Source of the DNA: Streptomyces lasiicapitis
GTDB lineage: Bacteria > Actinomycetota > Actinomycetes > Streptomycetales > Streptomycetaceae
Assembly (NCBI RefSeq): GCF_014646335.1
Contig: NZ_BMNG01000002.1
Span: 124,001-188,000, forward strand
DNA: 64,000 bases
Reading direction: 5' to 3'
The notes beneath the pieces were generated by a model. It saw only the letters and a list, made by a program, of their open reading frames with translations, did not search any database and was not told the DNA's origin. Position 1 is the first letter of the stretch, and each line of letters begins with the position of its first letter. The position numbers and the translations under genes were made by a program. Below are positions 1 through 8,831 of this stretch, one piece after another.

Positions 1-285
1 TTCGAGTCGGCGCTCGGGAACGTGCGCGGGGCCGCGATGTCGGCGCTGCGGACGTTCCGGGACCACGCGCTCGACCCGGACGGGATCGAGCTGGAATTCG
101 GGGTGAAGCTGAGCGCCGCCGCCGGAGCCGTCATCGCGAAGACGTCGGCCGAGGGGCATCTGACCGTCAAGCTCACCTGGTCGAAGGAGTCGAAGGAGTC
201 GAAGGAGTCGAAGGAGTCGAAGGAGCCGAAGCAGTCCAACGAAGCTGTGCGCGGGCGCGCGGACGGCGACGTTCAGGGCGGATGA
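1..285 (+). CDS. Trypco1-type (trypsin-co-occurring domain) protein, 5'-truncated
   Basis: The frame is open from the first base of the window, so the N-terminus lies outside and only the last 94 residues are seen. The core FGVKLSAAAGAVIAKTSAEG followed by LTVKLTW is the signature I associate with the Trypco1 domain, a small beta-rich domain named for its co-occurrence with trypsin-like peptidases in vWA-MoxR-VMAP conflict systems. The tail carries a run of Ser-Lys-Glu triplets coded by tandem 9-bp repeats. The stop overlaps the start of the trypsin-like gene (ATGA), so the two are probably translationally coupled. The role (regulator or substrate of the peptidase) is inferred from family context only. 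Confidence 0.75.
   Translation, partial: FESALGNVRGAAMSALRTFRDHALDPDGIELEFGVKLSAAAGAVIAKTSAEGHLTVKLTWSKESKESKESKESKEPKQSNEAVRGRADGDVQGG
181..234 (+). repeat. 9-bp tandem repeat coding (Ser-Lys-Glu)n
   Basis: Five perfect copies of TCGAAGGAG at 181-225 followed by one degenerate copy at 226-234. They encode a charged SKE repeat near the C-terminus of the Trypco1 protein. Pure in-frame 9-bp repetition suggests copy-number variation by slippage that keeps the reading frame. Confidence 0.95.
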
Positions 286-2027
286 TGGCGGGCATGCACT
301 GGCGTGCCCGCATCGGACCGGTCGGCGGGGGCGCCCCGCTCGGTGCGGGCGTCCTCGTCGACAGCGAGCGGGTGATCACCTGCGCCCACGTCGTCGACGG
401 CCGCGCGGAGGTCTCCGTCGTGCTGCCCGGCGTCGCCGCCGGGGCGCGCGCCCGCGTCGCGTGGGCGGGCGAATGGCGCGAGGTCGGCGACCACGGCGAC
501 CTCGCGGTGCTCGTGCTCGACCACCCCCTGCCCGTACCGCCCTGCGTCTTCGCGCCGCTCGGCTCGCTCCGCCCACGCCATGGCCGTACCGCGTACGCCC
601 TGCGCGCCCTCGGCTTCCCGGAGGGCCATGACCAGGACGGCACCCACGTCACGGTCAGCACCAGCCAGGATCGCCAACTCGGTGGGGAGTGGCTGGAGTT
701 GGATGTCGAGAAGGGGCATCTGCGGCGCCTCGGTGAGGGGTTCAGTGGCGCGGGCGTGTACGACCCGGAGAGCGAGCAGGTCGTCGGCATCGTCACCGAC
801 GCCGACCTGGAGGGGGAGCACGGCGGCACGCAGGGGCGGATGCTGCCCCTCGACGCCATCCGCCGGCACTGGGAGGGCCTCGACGACCTGTTGACCCTCG
901 ACTGGGGGCTGGCCGCCCGGCCGCGCCGGGAACTGCGAGCCGCACTCGAAGGGTCCGAAGGGTCCGAACTGCCCGGTGCCACCGTCTCGTTGGCGGTGCG
1001 CCGCGCCTTTCCGAGCCCTCGGCTGCGGCATCCGCCCTTCCGGTCCGTCTGGCACGCGGTCCGGTACGTCGCCGAGGACCTGATCGGCGACGACCGCCTC
1101 GTGCTGCTGCTGCGCGAGCTGCGGGACCGCTCGCCCGCCGACCTCGCGGCCCGGATCGCCGACTGGATGGGGAAGTGGCTGCCCGAGGAGCTGGAGGGCC
1201 CCGAGCACCCGGCTGCCCCGCCCGTGTCCGTCGGGTCGATCATGTTCCGGGCGGAGCCGATGACCCGCGGCGGGAGCCTCGACCTGACGGTGTGCGCCGT
1301 CGTCGACGGCGTGCCGGTCGCGCGTGCCGGACCCGTGCGGATCCGGCGCCAGCAACTGCGTACGAAGGTGGAGGCGCTGCTCGCCGCGCAGGTCGGCGCG
1401 GTCCACGACTTCGACTGGATGGTCGAGTTCATCGTGCCGCAGGGGCTGATGGGCGAGCCCTTCGAGGAGTGGCAGTTGCGGGAGCCGGGCGCCGCCCGGC
1501 CCCGACCGCTGCGCACGGTGCCCGTCGTGGTCCGCCACGTCGACCGGCTCAAGCCGCTCACGGAGTCCCGCCTCACGCGCCGCCGCTGGGAGACCGTCCG
1601 GGCCCGCGGCCGCACCCGGCCCGCGCCCGTGGAGTGCTCCGAGTCCTACGACTACCAGGCGTTCTACGACTGGCTGGAGGACGAGGACGACCTGTGCGCC
1701 CTCGCGTACGCGGCGAACCCCGTCGACGACTGGCTGGCCGCCGCCCTCGACACCGGCGTACCCATCATGCTGTGGCGGCGGCGCGACTGCGGCGACGCGG
1801 GGCACGCGCACTGCGCCCCCGGTGCGTTCCTGGACCGGCTCATCGAGGCGGTGGCCGCGCTCGACCCCGACGAACTCCCGTACGAGGTAATGAAGTTGCG
1901 CAAGGAGGCCCGCTCCCCGCGCCGGGGGCACGCCGACCACTGCGGGCACCGGCTCACGCTGTTCTGGGACGACCCGGAGCGCAAGCCCGATCCGCCACTG
2001 GCCATGGGGAGCAAGGGAAATGACTGA
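282..2027 (+). CDS. Trypsin-like serine protease with VMAP C-terminal domain
   Basis: 581 residues. Residues 1-190 form a trypsin-like fold with an apparent triad: His36 (TCAHVV), Asp73 (GDLAVL) and Ser155 (GFSGAG, the usual GxSG position). The rest, to about residue 575, matches VMAP-type middle and C-terminal regions (vWA-MoxR-associated protein): a Trp-rich segment ending in an LTLFWDDPE-like strand. There is no signal peptide, so it should act in the cytoplasm. In ternary VMAP systems the peptidase is thought to be released by the ATPase and vWA partners after a trigger; that is family inference. ATG start at 282 overlaps the upstream stop; ATG at 285 or 297 are alternatives. The MoxR gene follows 39 nt downstream. 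Confidence 0.82.
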   Translation: MMAGMHWRARIGPVGGGAPLGAGVLVDSERVITCAHVVDGRAEVSVVLPGVAAGARARVAWAGEWREVGDHGDLAVLVLDHPLPVPPCVFAPLGSLRPRHGRTAYALRALGFPEGHDQDGTHVTVSTSQDRQLGGEWLELDVEKGHLRRLGEGFSGAGVYDPESEQVVGIVTDADLEGEHGGTQGRMLPLDAIRRHWEGLDDLLTLDWGLAARPRRELRAALEGSEGSELPGATVSLAVRRAFPSPRLRHPPFRSVWHAVRYVAEDLIGDDRLVLLLRELRDRSPADLAARIADWMGKWLPEELEGPEHPAAPPVSVGSIMFRAEPMTRGGSLDLTVCAVVDGVPVARAGPVRIRRQQLRTKVEALLAAQVGAVHDFDWMVEFIVPQGLMGEPFEEWQLREPGAARPRPLRTVPVVVRHVDRLKPLTESRLTRRRWETVRARGRTRPAPVECSESYDYQAFYDWLEDEDDLCALAYAANPVDDWLAAALDTGVPIMLWRRRDCGDAGHAHCAPGAFLDRLIEAVAALDPDELPYEVMKLRKEARSPRRGHADHCGHRLTLFWDDPERKPDPPLAMGSKGND

Positions 2028-2070
2028 CGTGACCGAGGCAGCAGGAACGACCGGAGTGGTGATCGTGTGA
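2020..2070 (+). CDS. Possible 16-codon coupling mini-ORF
   Basis: An ATG-started frame of 16 codons (MTDVTEAAGTTGVVIV) begins inside the last codons of the protease gene and ends in a TGA that overlaps the GTG start of the MoxR gene (GTGA). A GGGGA at 2006-2010 lies 9 nt before its ATG. It bridges the only gap in an otherwise overlapped gene string, so it may serve translational coupling rather than make a functional peptide. It could equally be chance. Confidence 0.25.
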   Translation: MTDVTEAAGTTGVVIV

Positions 2071-3131
2071 CGGCCGAGAATCCGTTGTCCGCCACGTGGC
2101 AGGTCTACACCGGCAGCCGCACCCCGCACGACCGCGTCGACCGGCTCCCCGACCCGCCGCCCTGGCGCCGGTTCCGCGGCGGCCCGCCCCTGCCCACGCC
2201 GCCCGGCGGCACCGGCAACCACCACGCGGCCGTCAGCTACCGCCCCGGCGCGGACGCGGTCCGCCAGGTCAACGCCGCCCTCTATCTGCGCCGACCGCTC
2301 CTGGTCACCGGCGCCCCCGGCACCGGCAAGTCCTCCCTCGCGTACGCCGTCGCCCATGAACTGGCCCTCGGCAAGGTCCTGCACTGGCCCATCACCAGCC
2401 GCGTGACGCTGCGCGACGGCCTGTACGCCTACGATCCGCTGACGCGTCTGTACGCGGCCGAGCGGGCCCGCGGCGACGGCGCGGCCGCGGGAGCGACGGG
2501 AGCGGCCGCCGACGACATCGGCGACTATCTGCGCCTCGGCCCCCTCGGCACCGCCCTGCTGCCCTACGCGCGCCCTCGCGTCCTGCTCATCGACGAGATC
2601 GACAAGAGCGACATCGACCTGCCGAACGACCTCCTCACCATCTTCGAGAAGGGTTCGTACGAACTCGTCGAGCTGGCCCGCCGCGCCGAGCCCACCGCCC
2701 GCGTGATGACGGCCGACAGCACCACCGACCGCGTGGAGATCCGCGACGGCACCGTCACCTGCCGCGCCTTCCCTCTCGTCGTCATGACCAGCAACGGCGA
2801 ACGCGAGTTCCCGCCCGCCTTCCTGCGCCGCTGCGTCACCGTGGACCTGAAGCAGCCCAGGACGATCGACGAGCTGACCGCGATCGTGCGGGAACACCTC
2901 AGCGAGGTCGTCGGCGACGAGACCGGTCAACTGCCCCAGGGCGCACGCGATGTGATCCAGCGCTTCTACGACCGGCGCGGCGGCGGCCTGCTCGCCAACG
3001 ACCAGCTCCTGAACGCCATTTACATGTGCCACCACGCGTCGTTCAGCGAACCACCCGAGAGCGTCGCCGAGTTGGCGGACCAGGTCATGCCGTATCTGAG
3101 CAGCGAGGCGACCGGCCCCGATGACGCTTGA
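2067..3131 (+). CDS. MoxR-family AAA+ ATPase of the VMAP system
   Basis: 354 residues. Walker A GAPGTGKS at residues 82-89, Walker B LLIDEIDKS near 173-181, a sensor-1 Asn in VVMTSNGE and an arginine-finger-like FLRRC follow in the expected AAA+ order. MoxR ATPases remodel partner proteins together with vWA-domain proteins. The neighbours here, a trypsin-VMAP protein and a SAV_2336/vWA-like STAND protein, fit the ternary vWA-MoxR-VMAP arrangement described for predicted bacterial conflict systems. The GTG at 2067 was chosen because conserved sequence begins soon after and no better in-frame start is present. The 3' end overlaps the next gene by 11 bp. Confidence 0.85.
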   Translation: MTAENPLSATWQVYTGSRTPHDRVDRLPDPPPWRRFRGGPPLPTPPGGTGNHHAAVSYRPGADAVRQVNAALYLRRPLLVTGAPGTGKSSLAYAVAHELALGKVLHWPITSRVTLRDGLYAYDPLTRLYAAERARGDGAAAGATGAAADDIGDYLRLGPLGTALLPYARPRVLLIDEIDKSDIDLPNDLLTIFEKGSYELVELARRAEPTARVMTADSTTDRVEIRDGTVTCRAFPLVVMTSNGEREFPPAFLRRCVTVDLKQPRTIDELTAIVREHLSEVVGDETGQLPQGARDVIQRFYDRRGGGLLANDQLLNAIYMCHHASFSEPPESVAELADQVMPYLSSEATGPDDA

Positions 3132-6100
3132 CCGGCTGCGCGCCACCCTGGAGGCGCTCGGCCCGCCGGTCACGCCGCTGGAGCTCGCGGAGATGCTGTG
3201 GCTCGCGGAACGGCTGTCCACGGAGGCGGACGGGCCGTGGCCGCGCGTGGGCGCGGCGTCGACGCCGGACGCGCTCCGACCGGACGGGGCGGGTGACTTT
3301 GCGCATCACCCGGTACGTGCGCCGTGCGCCCCAGAGGCCGGGGACGAGAGGGACCCCGGGCCGACCGACGCCCCGGCTCCTGACGAGCCCGCCGCCAGCC
3401 CCCTCCACCTGCCGCGCGGCGCCACCCGCCCCGGCACGGACGCCGACGACGTCCTCGTGCCCGCCCCGCAGGCCCTGCGCCACGAACTCGCCATCCAGCG
3501 CGCCCTGCGCCCCCTCAAACGCCGCGTACCGGACACCCGGCGGCGCGTCCTCGACGAGGACGCCACCGCCGCGCGCGCCGCGTCCGTCGGTGCGGGGCGC
3601 CGCCCCTGGGTCCCGGTCCTGGTGCCCGCCACCGAGCGCCCGCTGCGCCTCGCCCTCGTCGTCGACACCGGCCCCGCGATGAACGTATGGCGGCCCCTGG
3701 CAGGGGAGTTGAGGGCGGCACTGCAGCGCACGGGCGCGTTCCGCGACGTACGTCTGTGGTACGTCACCGACCTCGGCAGCCGCGTGGGCCTGCGCTCCTC
3801 GCCCGGCCGCCCGGCAGTCGAACCCGGCGCGGCCCTCGACCCCACAGGGCGCCAGGTGACCCTCGTCCTCAGCGACTGCTCCGGGCCGCACTGGTGGGCC
3901 GGGCGCGCCGGGGCCGCCCTGCACGCGTGGGCGCGGCGCGGCCCCACCGCGCTGCTCCAGCCGCTGCCCGAACGCCTCTGGCGGCGCACCGCCGCGCCCG
4001 CCACGCCCGGCAGGGCCATCGCGTCCCGGCCGGGCGCCCCGAACGCGGCGCTCCGCTTCACCCCGCACGACGGCCGCGCCCGCCGCCCCGCCGGCGCCCT
4101 GCCCGTGCCCGTCCTGGAACTCGCCCCCGAGTGGCTCGCCGACTGGGCCGCGCTGGTGACGGCGACCGGCGACCGCCCCCGCGACACGGCCGTCACCTAC
4201 GTCGACGCCACCCCGACAAGCCGCACCGAACCCCGTACCGCCGAGGGCGACTTGCCGATCGCCGAACGCGTCCTGCGCTTCCAGCTCGCCGCCTCGCCCA
4301 CGGCCGCCGACCTCGCCGCGCACGTCGCCCTCTCGGTGCCCGCGCTCCCCGTCATGCGGCTCATCCAGCAGCGCGTCACCCCCGGCTCCCGGCCGAGCGA
4401 CCTCGCGGAGGTCCTGCTCAGCGGCCTCCTGGAGCCGGTCGACGGCGAACGGGGCCTGTACGACTTCGTCCCCGGCGCCCGCACCGCCCTCCTCGAAACC
4501 CTGCCCCGCCCCGAGTCCCAGGCCGTCACCGACCTCCTCACCCGCCTCGGCGCGGAGATAGAGGCCCGCGCGGGCTCGACGGCCCGCTCCTTCCGCGCGG
4601 TCGTGCCGGTGGCGGAGGGGACGGGGACCAGGGCGCTCGGGGCGGCGGGGGAGCCGTTCGCGCTGGTGAGCGAGGAGGCGTTGGAGGTGTTGCGGGGGCG
4701 GGCGATTCGGGTGGTGGAGCGGCCGGTGGTGGGGCTGGGGCGTTGGAGCGAAGTTGTCGCCCCCGACTGGGAGGAGCTGACCCACGCGGTCTGGCTGGCA
4801 ACGAGCCACGACCGCGCGGTGTCGGCCCGGCGGGGACTGACGAACGTACCCCCTGGGACGGTGACGTTCGTGGGGAGAGCCGCCGAGCTCCGGCACTTGG
4901 ACGAGGAACTGCTGGCTCCCGATCCCCGATCCGACGGGCCCCGAGCAGTGGTCGTTTGCGGCATGGGAGGCGTGGGGAAGACGGCTCTGGCCGTGCGGTG
5001 GGCGGCAGCCGCAGCCAGCGGCGAGTCGATGTCCCCGGTGTGGTGGCTGACGGCGGACTCGCGGGCTGTTCTGGCCGAGGGGCTCGCGGACCTTGCTAAG
5101 ACCCTGAACCCGGTCACGCCGCCGGTCACAAGGGAGCAACTGGGCGAGTGGGCCGTCGCCTGGCTGGTCGCGCACGACGACTGGGTGCTCGTTCTCGACG
5201 GCGCGGAAAATCCGGCCGACATCGGTGCGTTCGTGTCCCGCCTGGGCAGGAGGGGCCGCATCCTGATCACCAGTCGGAGGCGCCTGGGCTGGGAAGGCGT
5301 CGGTCCGGTCTTGAACCTGGACGTCATGGAGCCCGACGAAGCCGTCGAGTTGCTCCGTGTCCGTGCGGGCACGGAGATGCTGACGGCGGACGCTTACAAC
5401 CTCGCTGAAGCGCTCGGGTATCTGCCGCTCGCCGTGGAACAGGCCGCCGCGTACATGGGACTGGAGGGGATCTCTCCTGCCCAGTACTTGACGGCCATGG
5501 AGATCGATTCAAGCGGGGGCCAGGCCCGTGTAGGGAACGCGATCCGCGCGGCTCTGCGTGTCTTGGGCGACTCGTTGGCACACCGCGTCCTGAACGTCCT
5601 CGCCTGGCTCGCCCCGGAGCCTGTCCCGCGGAGCTGGCTGTCACGCATGGCGGAGGAGCCCGAACTGGTCAAAGCGATAAGGAACTTGACACGCCACAGC
5701 CTTCTCCTCAGCCAGGACGACGACACGCTGCGGATCCACCCCGTGGTGCAAGGAGTCCTCCACGAACCGGACGAGGACGACCCGTGGCACAGCGTGGCGG
5801 CGCTGGAAGCGGCCCGCTTCGAAGCCGCAGTCTGCCTCGCGGGCGCGCTGCCCAAGGACACGAACCCGGCCGCCTGGCCCCGCTGGCACCAACTGCTGCC
5901 GCACGTCGATGAGTTGGCCCAGCGCGTCGCGCCGGGTGACGACACCGAGTATTTTGCGGCCGTGCTCGCGGCAACGGCGGACTTCGTCATCGCGCAGGGC
6001 GAGCCGGAACGCGGCATCAGCATGTTGTGGCGTGCTGTGGAGGGCCGACAGCGCACCCCCGGGCCGGGCTACCCGGCGACGCTGAGGGTGACCCTGCGGC

Positions 6101-7524
6101 TCGCGCGCGCACTGCGAACCGCGGGCCGCCCCCGGGAAGCGGTGGACCTGTGTGAGAGCGCGCGCAGCTCGGCCGCGATGGAAGACCCCGACATGCTGCT
6201 CCTGTGGACGGAACTCGCTGATACATACCGTGAGGTGGGGGCGGGGGACCGCGCCTGGCAGCTCTTCCTGAAGCTGCGTCTGTTCGCGACCGAGGCCTTG
6301 GTGCAGGAGTACCCCGAGTGGCGCACGTCCTGCGCGGCCATCGCGGGCCTGGCCCTGGCCGTGGGAGAGCCGCACACGGCGGTGGACCTGTACGAGGCGA
6401 CGCTGGCCGGCTGCCGCAGGGAGCTGGGGGACGGCCACCTGGACAGCATCGATGTACGCAGCCAACTGGCCGCAGCGCTCTACGCGGCGGGCAGCACGGA
6501 GCGGGCGAAACAGGAGGGCGCAGCGGTGCTGAACCACCTCAGCAGCCTCTTCGGCACGAGTCATATCCGCCTGATCGACGCCATCAGCGAAATCGCCCGC
6601 GTGCACGAGGGCTGGGAGGACGGACTGCCGCAAGCGATCCAGGGATACGACGAGGCGCTGCGGCGCAGCCGTGCGGTGCGCGGCGAGTCGCACCCGGAGA
6701 CCCTGAACCTGTGGAGCCGCCTCCTCGCCGTGCTCCTCCGGGCCGGGGACACGGAGCGTACCGTCGAGCGCGGCAACGACTGGCTCTCCGCCACGACCGA
6801 CGCGCTGGGCCCCGACCACCCCGCGACCCTGCGCGCCTCAGCGACCCTGGCCGACGCCCAATGGTCCAACGGAGCCTGGACCGACGCGATTTCGCGCTAC
6901 AAGCAGGTCCTGAACGCCCGGCGCGTGGTACTCGGCGAGGACGACCCGGAGACCTGGGAGTCGTACGACCGCCTGGCCTTCGCCCTGCAGGAGGTCGGCG
7001 ACGCGGAGGGGGCGGTGCCGCTCTGCGGGACGGTCGCCGCAGCCCGGTCCCGGGTGCTGGGGGAGGCGCACCCCGTGACCCTGGCGGCTCAGGAGCGCAC
7101 GGCCTTTGCTCATCTGGGCGCGGCGGGGGCCGACAAGGCCGTCCAGTTGCTCACCGGTGTCCTCGGCGTGCGGCTGCGGACGCACAGCGACGACTTTCCG
7201 GACGAGCTCATCAGGACGTACAACCTCCTCGGCTACGCGTACTTGGAAGCCGGGGACCACGCGCGCGCCATCGCGACGTACGAAAGCGCCCTGCCGCAGA
7301 TTGCCGAGCACCTCGGCTACGGGGACCCCCGGACCGTGGCGATGATCAGGAATCTCGTCGAGGCGTCCACCGCGGGGGGCGAAGTCGCGACGGCGGTGGA
7401 TCTCCTGGAGACGGCGGTGGAGACGCTCGTCCCGATCCTCGGCGCCGAACACCGCGATGTCGTCGCCTTCAAGGACGAACTGACCCGCCTGCGCCACCGC
7501 AGCGGCGGCACAGACGGGCCCTGA
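3121..7524 (+). CDS. SAV_2336/vWA-like - NB-ARC - TPR protein (STAND-type)
   Basis: 1467 residues. An N-terminal SAV_2336-like segment (about 1-160) leads into a vWA-like fold with VVDTGPAM at 180-187, where the DxSxS metal site is degenerate (DxGxA). From about 580 there is an NB-ARC NTPase: FVGRAAEL, Walker A GMGGVGKT at 614-621, Walker B VLVLD near 689-693 and an ITSRRR sensor. Winged-helix-like sequence and then repeated tetratricopeptide units fill roughly 950-1460. This is a STAND design: TPRs sense, NB-ARC switches, the N-terminus signals to the MoxR/VMAP partners. It also resembles TPR proteins (FxsT) of FxSxx-COOH systems, but no fxsA or fxsB is nearby. The start overlaps the MoxR gene by 11 bp. 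The trigger is unknown. Confidence 0.83.
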   Translation: MTLDRLRATLEALGPPVTPLELAEMLWLAERLSTEADGPWPRVGAASTPDALRPDGAGDFAHHPVRAPCAPEAGDERDPGPTDAPAPDEPAASPLHLPRGATRPGTDADDVLVPAPQALRHELAIQRALRPLKRRVPDTRRRVLDEDATAARAASVGAGRRPWVPVLVPATERPLRLALVVDTGPAMNVWRPLAGELRAALQRTGAFRDVRLWYVTDLGSRVGLRSSPGRPAVEPGAALDPTGRQVTLVLSDCSGPHWWAGRAGAALHAWARRGPTALLQPLPERLWRRTAAPATPGRAIASRPGAPNAALRFTPHDGRARRPAGALPVPVLELAPEWLADWAALVTATGDRPRDTAVTYVDATPTSRTEPRTAEGDLPIAERVLRFQLAASPTAADLAAHVALSVPALPVMRLIQQRVTPGSRPSDLAEVLLSGLLEPVDGERGLYDFVPGARTALLETLPRPESQAVTDLLTRLGAEIEARAGSTARSFRAVVPVAEGTGTRALGAAGEPFALVSEEALEVLRGRAIRVVERPVVGLGRWSEVVAPDWEELTHAVWLATSHDRAVSARRGLTNVPPGTVTFVGRAAELRHLDEELLAPDPRSDGPRAVVVCGMGGVGKTALAVRWAAAAASGESMSPVWWLTADSRAVLAEGLADLAKTLNPVTPPVTREQLGEWAVAWLVAHDDWVLVLDGAENPADIGAFVSRLGRRGRILITSRRRLGWEGVGPVLNLDVMEPDEAVELLRVRAGTEMLTADAYNLAEALGYLPLAVEQAAAYMGLEGISPAQYLTAMEIDSSGGQARVGNAIRAALRVLGDSLAHRVLNVLAWLAPEPVPRSWLSRMAEEPELVKAIRNLTRHSLLLSQDDDTLRIHPVVQGVLHEPDEDDPWHSVAALEAARFEAAVCLAGALPKDTNPAAWPRWHQLLPHVDELAQRVAPGDDTEYFAAVLAATADFVIAQGEPERGISMLWRAVEGRQRTPGPGYPATLRVTLRLARALRTAGRPREAVDLCESARSSAAMEDPDMLLLWTELADTYREVGAGDRAWQLFLKLRLFATEALVQEYPEWRTSCAAIAGLALAVGEPHTAVDLYEATLAGCRRELGDGHLDSIDVRSQLAAALYAAGSTERAKQEGAAVLNHLSSLFGTSHIRLIDAISEIARVHEGWEDGLPQAIQGYDEALRRSRAVRGESHPETLNLWSRLLAVLLRAGDTERTVERGNDWLSATTDALGPDHPATLRASATLADAQWSNGAWTDAISRYKQVLNARRVVLGEDDPETWESYDRLAFALQEVGDAEGAVPLCGTVAAARSRVLGEAHPVTLAAQERTAFAHLGAAGADKAVQLLTGVLGVRLRTHSDDFPDELIRTYNLLGYAYLEAGDHARAIATYESALPQIAEHLGYGDPRTVAMIRNLVEASTAGGEVATAVDLLETAVETLVPILGAEHRDVVAFKDELTRLRHRSGGTDGP

Positions 7525-7546
7525 GACATGCAGCAATGGCAGCCGC

Positions 7547-8380
7547 TTACGGGGCCTCGAACGCCGCCGGGTCCGGACCGAGTCGCCGGTCCTCGTTCAG
7601 CGCGCTGATCGCCGCCATGTCCTCCGGGTCGAGCTCGAAGTCGAAGACCTCGATGTTCTCCTTGATGCGGGAGGGGGTCACCGACTTGGGGATGACCACG
7701 GTCCCCAGCTGGAGGTGCCAGCGCAGCACGATCTGCGCGGGCGTGCGCCCGTGCTTCTGCGCGATGGCGACGATCGCCGGGACCTCCAGGAGGCCCTTGC
7801 CCTGGCCGAGCGGCGACCAGGCCTCCGTGGCGATGCCCTGCTCGCCGTGGTACGCACGGGAGGCGCGCTGCTGGAGGTGCGGGTGCAGCTCGATCTGGTT
7901 GACCGCCGGGATCACCGACGTGGCGTCGATGAGGCGGTCCAGATGCTCCGGAAGGAAGTTGGAGACGCCGATCGACTTGGCGCGGCCGTCGGCGAGGATC
8001 TTCTCGAAGGCCTTGTACGTGTCGATGTAGGTGTCCTTGGCCGGCATCGGCCAGTGGATGAGATACAGGTCGACATGGTCCAGGCCCAGCTTGGCCAGCG
8101 ATTCGTCGAACGCGCGCAGCGTCGCGTCGTACCCCTGGTGCCTGTTCCGGAGCTTCGTCGTGACGAAGAGCTTGTCGCGGGCGATGCCGGACTTGGCGAT
8201 GGCCCGGCCGGTGCCCTCTTCGTTCTCGTAGAGGCTGGCCGTGTCGACGCTGCGGTACCCGGACTCCAGCGCCGTCGTCACGGCCTGCTCCGCCTCGTCG
8301 TCCGGGACCTGCCAGACACCGAAGCCGAGCTGCGGCATCTCGATGCCGTTGTTCAGGATGATCGGGGGGACCTTGCTCAC
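7547..8380 (-). CDS. Aldo/keto reductase (AKR5-like)
   Basis: 277 residues, a typical NADPH-dependent TIM-barrel aldo/keto reductase related to 2,5-diketo-gluconate reductases. The catalytic tetrad is complete: Asp46, Tyr51, Lys76 and His109 (LIHWP). The C-terminal cofactor motif VVIPKSVTPSRIKEN is present. GTG start at 8380 is preceded by a weak GGAtcGAGAG ribosome site. Its 3' end is 22 bp from the convergent STAND gene and its 5' end is divergent from pqqA. Physiological substrate unknown; a sugar or small carbonyl is likely for the family. Confidence 0.92.
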   Translation of the reverse strand: MSKVPPIILNNGIEMPQLGFGVWQVPDDEAEQAVTTALESGYRSVDTASLYENEEGTGRAIAKSGIARDKLFVTTKLRNRHQGYDATLRAFDESLAKLGLDHVDLYLIHWPMPAKDTYIDTYKAFEKILADGRAKSIGVSNFLPEHLDRLIDATSVIPAVNQIELHPHLQQRASRAYHGEQGIATEAWSPLGQGKGLLEVPAIVAIAQKHGRTPAQIVLRWHLQLGTVVIPKSVTPSRIKENIEVFDFELDPEDMAAISALNEDRRLGPDPAAFEAP

Positions 8381-8663
8381 GAGCTCTCGATCCTTATACG
8401 TCGTCGGGTGGTACTTCCATGGTCAACGATCAGGGGCCGTACCGCATTCCTGGCGTGGCGGTCCCGCTGCACGGCCCACTGAGAATGGCTAGATATAGCT
8501 CCGACCTTATCGGTCCGAACCATTGACCGCGTCTCGTCATGCCGCAACTCTGTTGCACGTCACTGAACGCAGGCCATCCATGTGAACACCATACGCACAT
8601 GGGTGGTGATGTGCCCCAGTGGCTCCTGAACTCCCACTTTTCAGGAAGGATAGGAACACGCGC
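8381..8663. promoter_or_regulatory. Divergent intergenic region, AKR / pqqA
   Basis: 283 bp between the divergent reductase and pqq genes, noticeably less G+C-rich than its surroundings. It holds an AT-rich TAGATATAGCT at about 8489-8499, which could be a -10 box, and next to it an imperfect GACC-N5-GGTC inverted repeat near 8504-8517. Promoters in both directions are expected here. No coding potential was recognised. Confidence 0.5.
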
Positions 8664-8822
8664 ATGAACGTTCATGAGAAGGAAACGTCGGAGGTCACGG
8701 CCGTGGCCATGACGTCTGTGGCGTCTGTGGCGTCCGGAGGCACCACGGCCTGGCAGACCCCCGAGTACACGGTCGTGGAGACCTCGCTGGAGGTCACCGC
8801 CTACCGCCTCGCCGACCGGTAA
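8664..8822 (+). CDS. pqqA: PQQ precursor peptide PqqA
   Basis: 52-residue ribosomal precursor of pyrroloquinoline quinone. The C-terminal half shows the PqqA core WQTPEYTVVETSLEVTAYR, with the crosslinked Glu43 and Tyr47 in E-V-T-A-Y. The family is usually only 22-30 residues; this one has about 28 extra N-terminal residues of low complexity (TSVASVAS). ATG at 8664 has TAGGAA 7 nt upstream; an internal ATG at 8709 would give a 37-residue form. pqqB starts 9 nt after the stop. Confidence 0.9.
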   Translation: MNVHEKETSEVTAVAMTSVASVASGGTTAWQTPEYTVVETSLEVTAYRLADR

Positions 8823-8831
8823 ACCCGCCCG

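Noticed and set aside
948..972. GAAGGGTCC tandem repeat in the protease gene
   Set aside because: Only two to three short units within ordinary coding sequence; too small to interpret.
273..3221. 982-codon minus-strand frame opposite the VMAP genes
   Set aside because: Antisense shadow; composition is Ala/Gly/Arg-rich and the + strand encodes complete trypsin and AAA+ motifs.
3121..7524. Assignment as FxsT of an FxSxx-COOH peptide system
   Set aside because: The NB-ARC/TPR part resembles it, but no FxsA-like peptide or FxsB radical-SAM gene is adjacent. The only radical-SAM gene nearby is pqqE, and the peptide at 8664 is PqqA.
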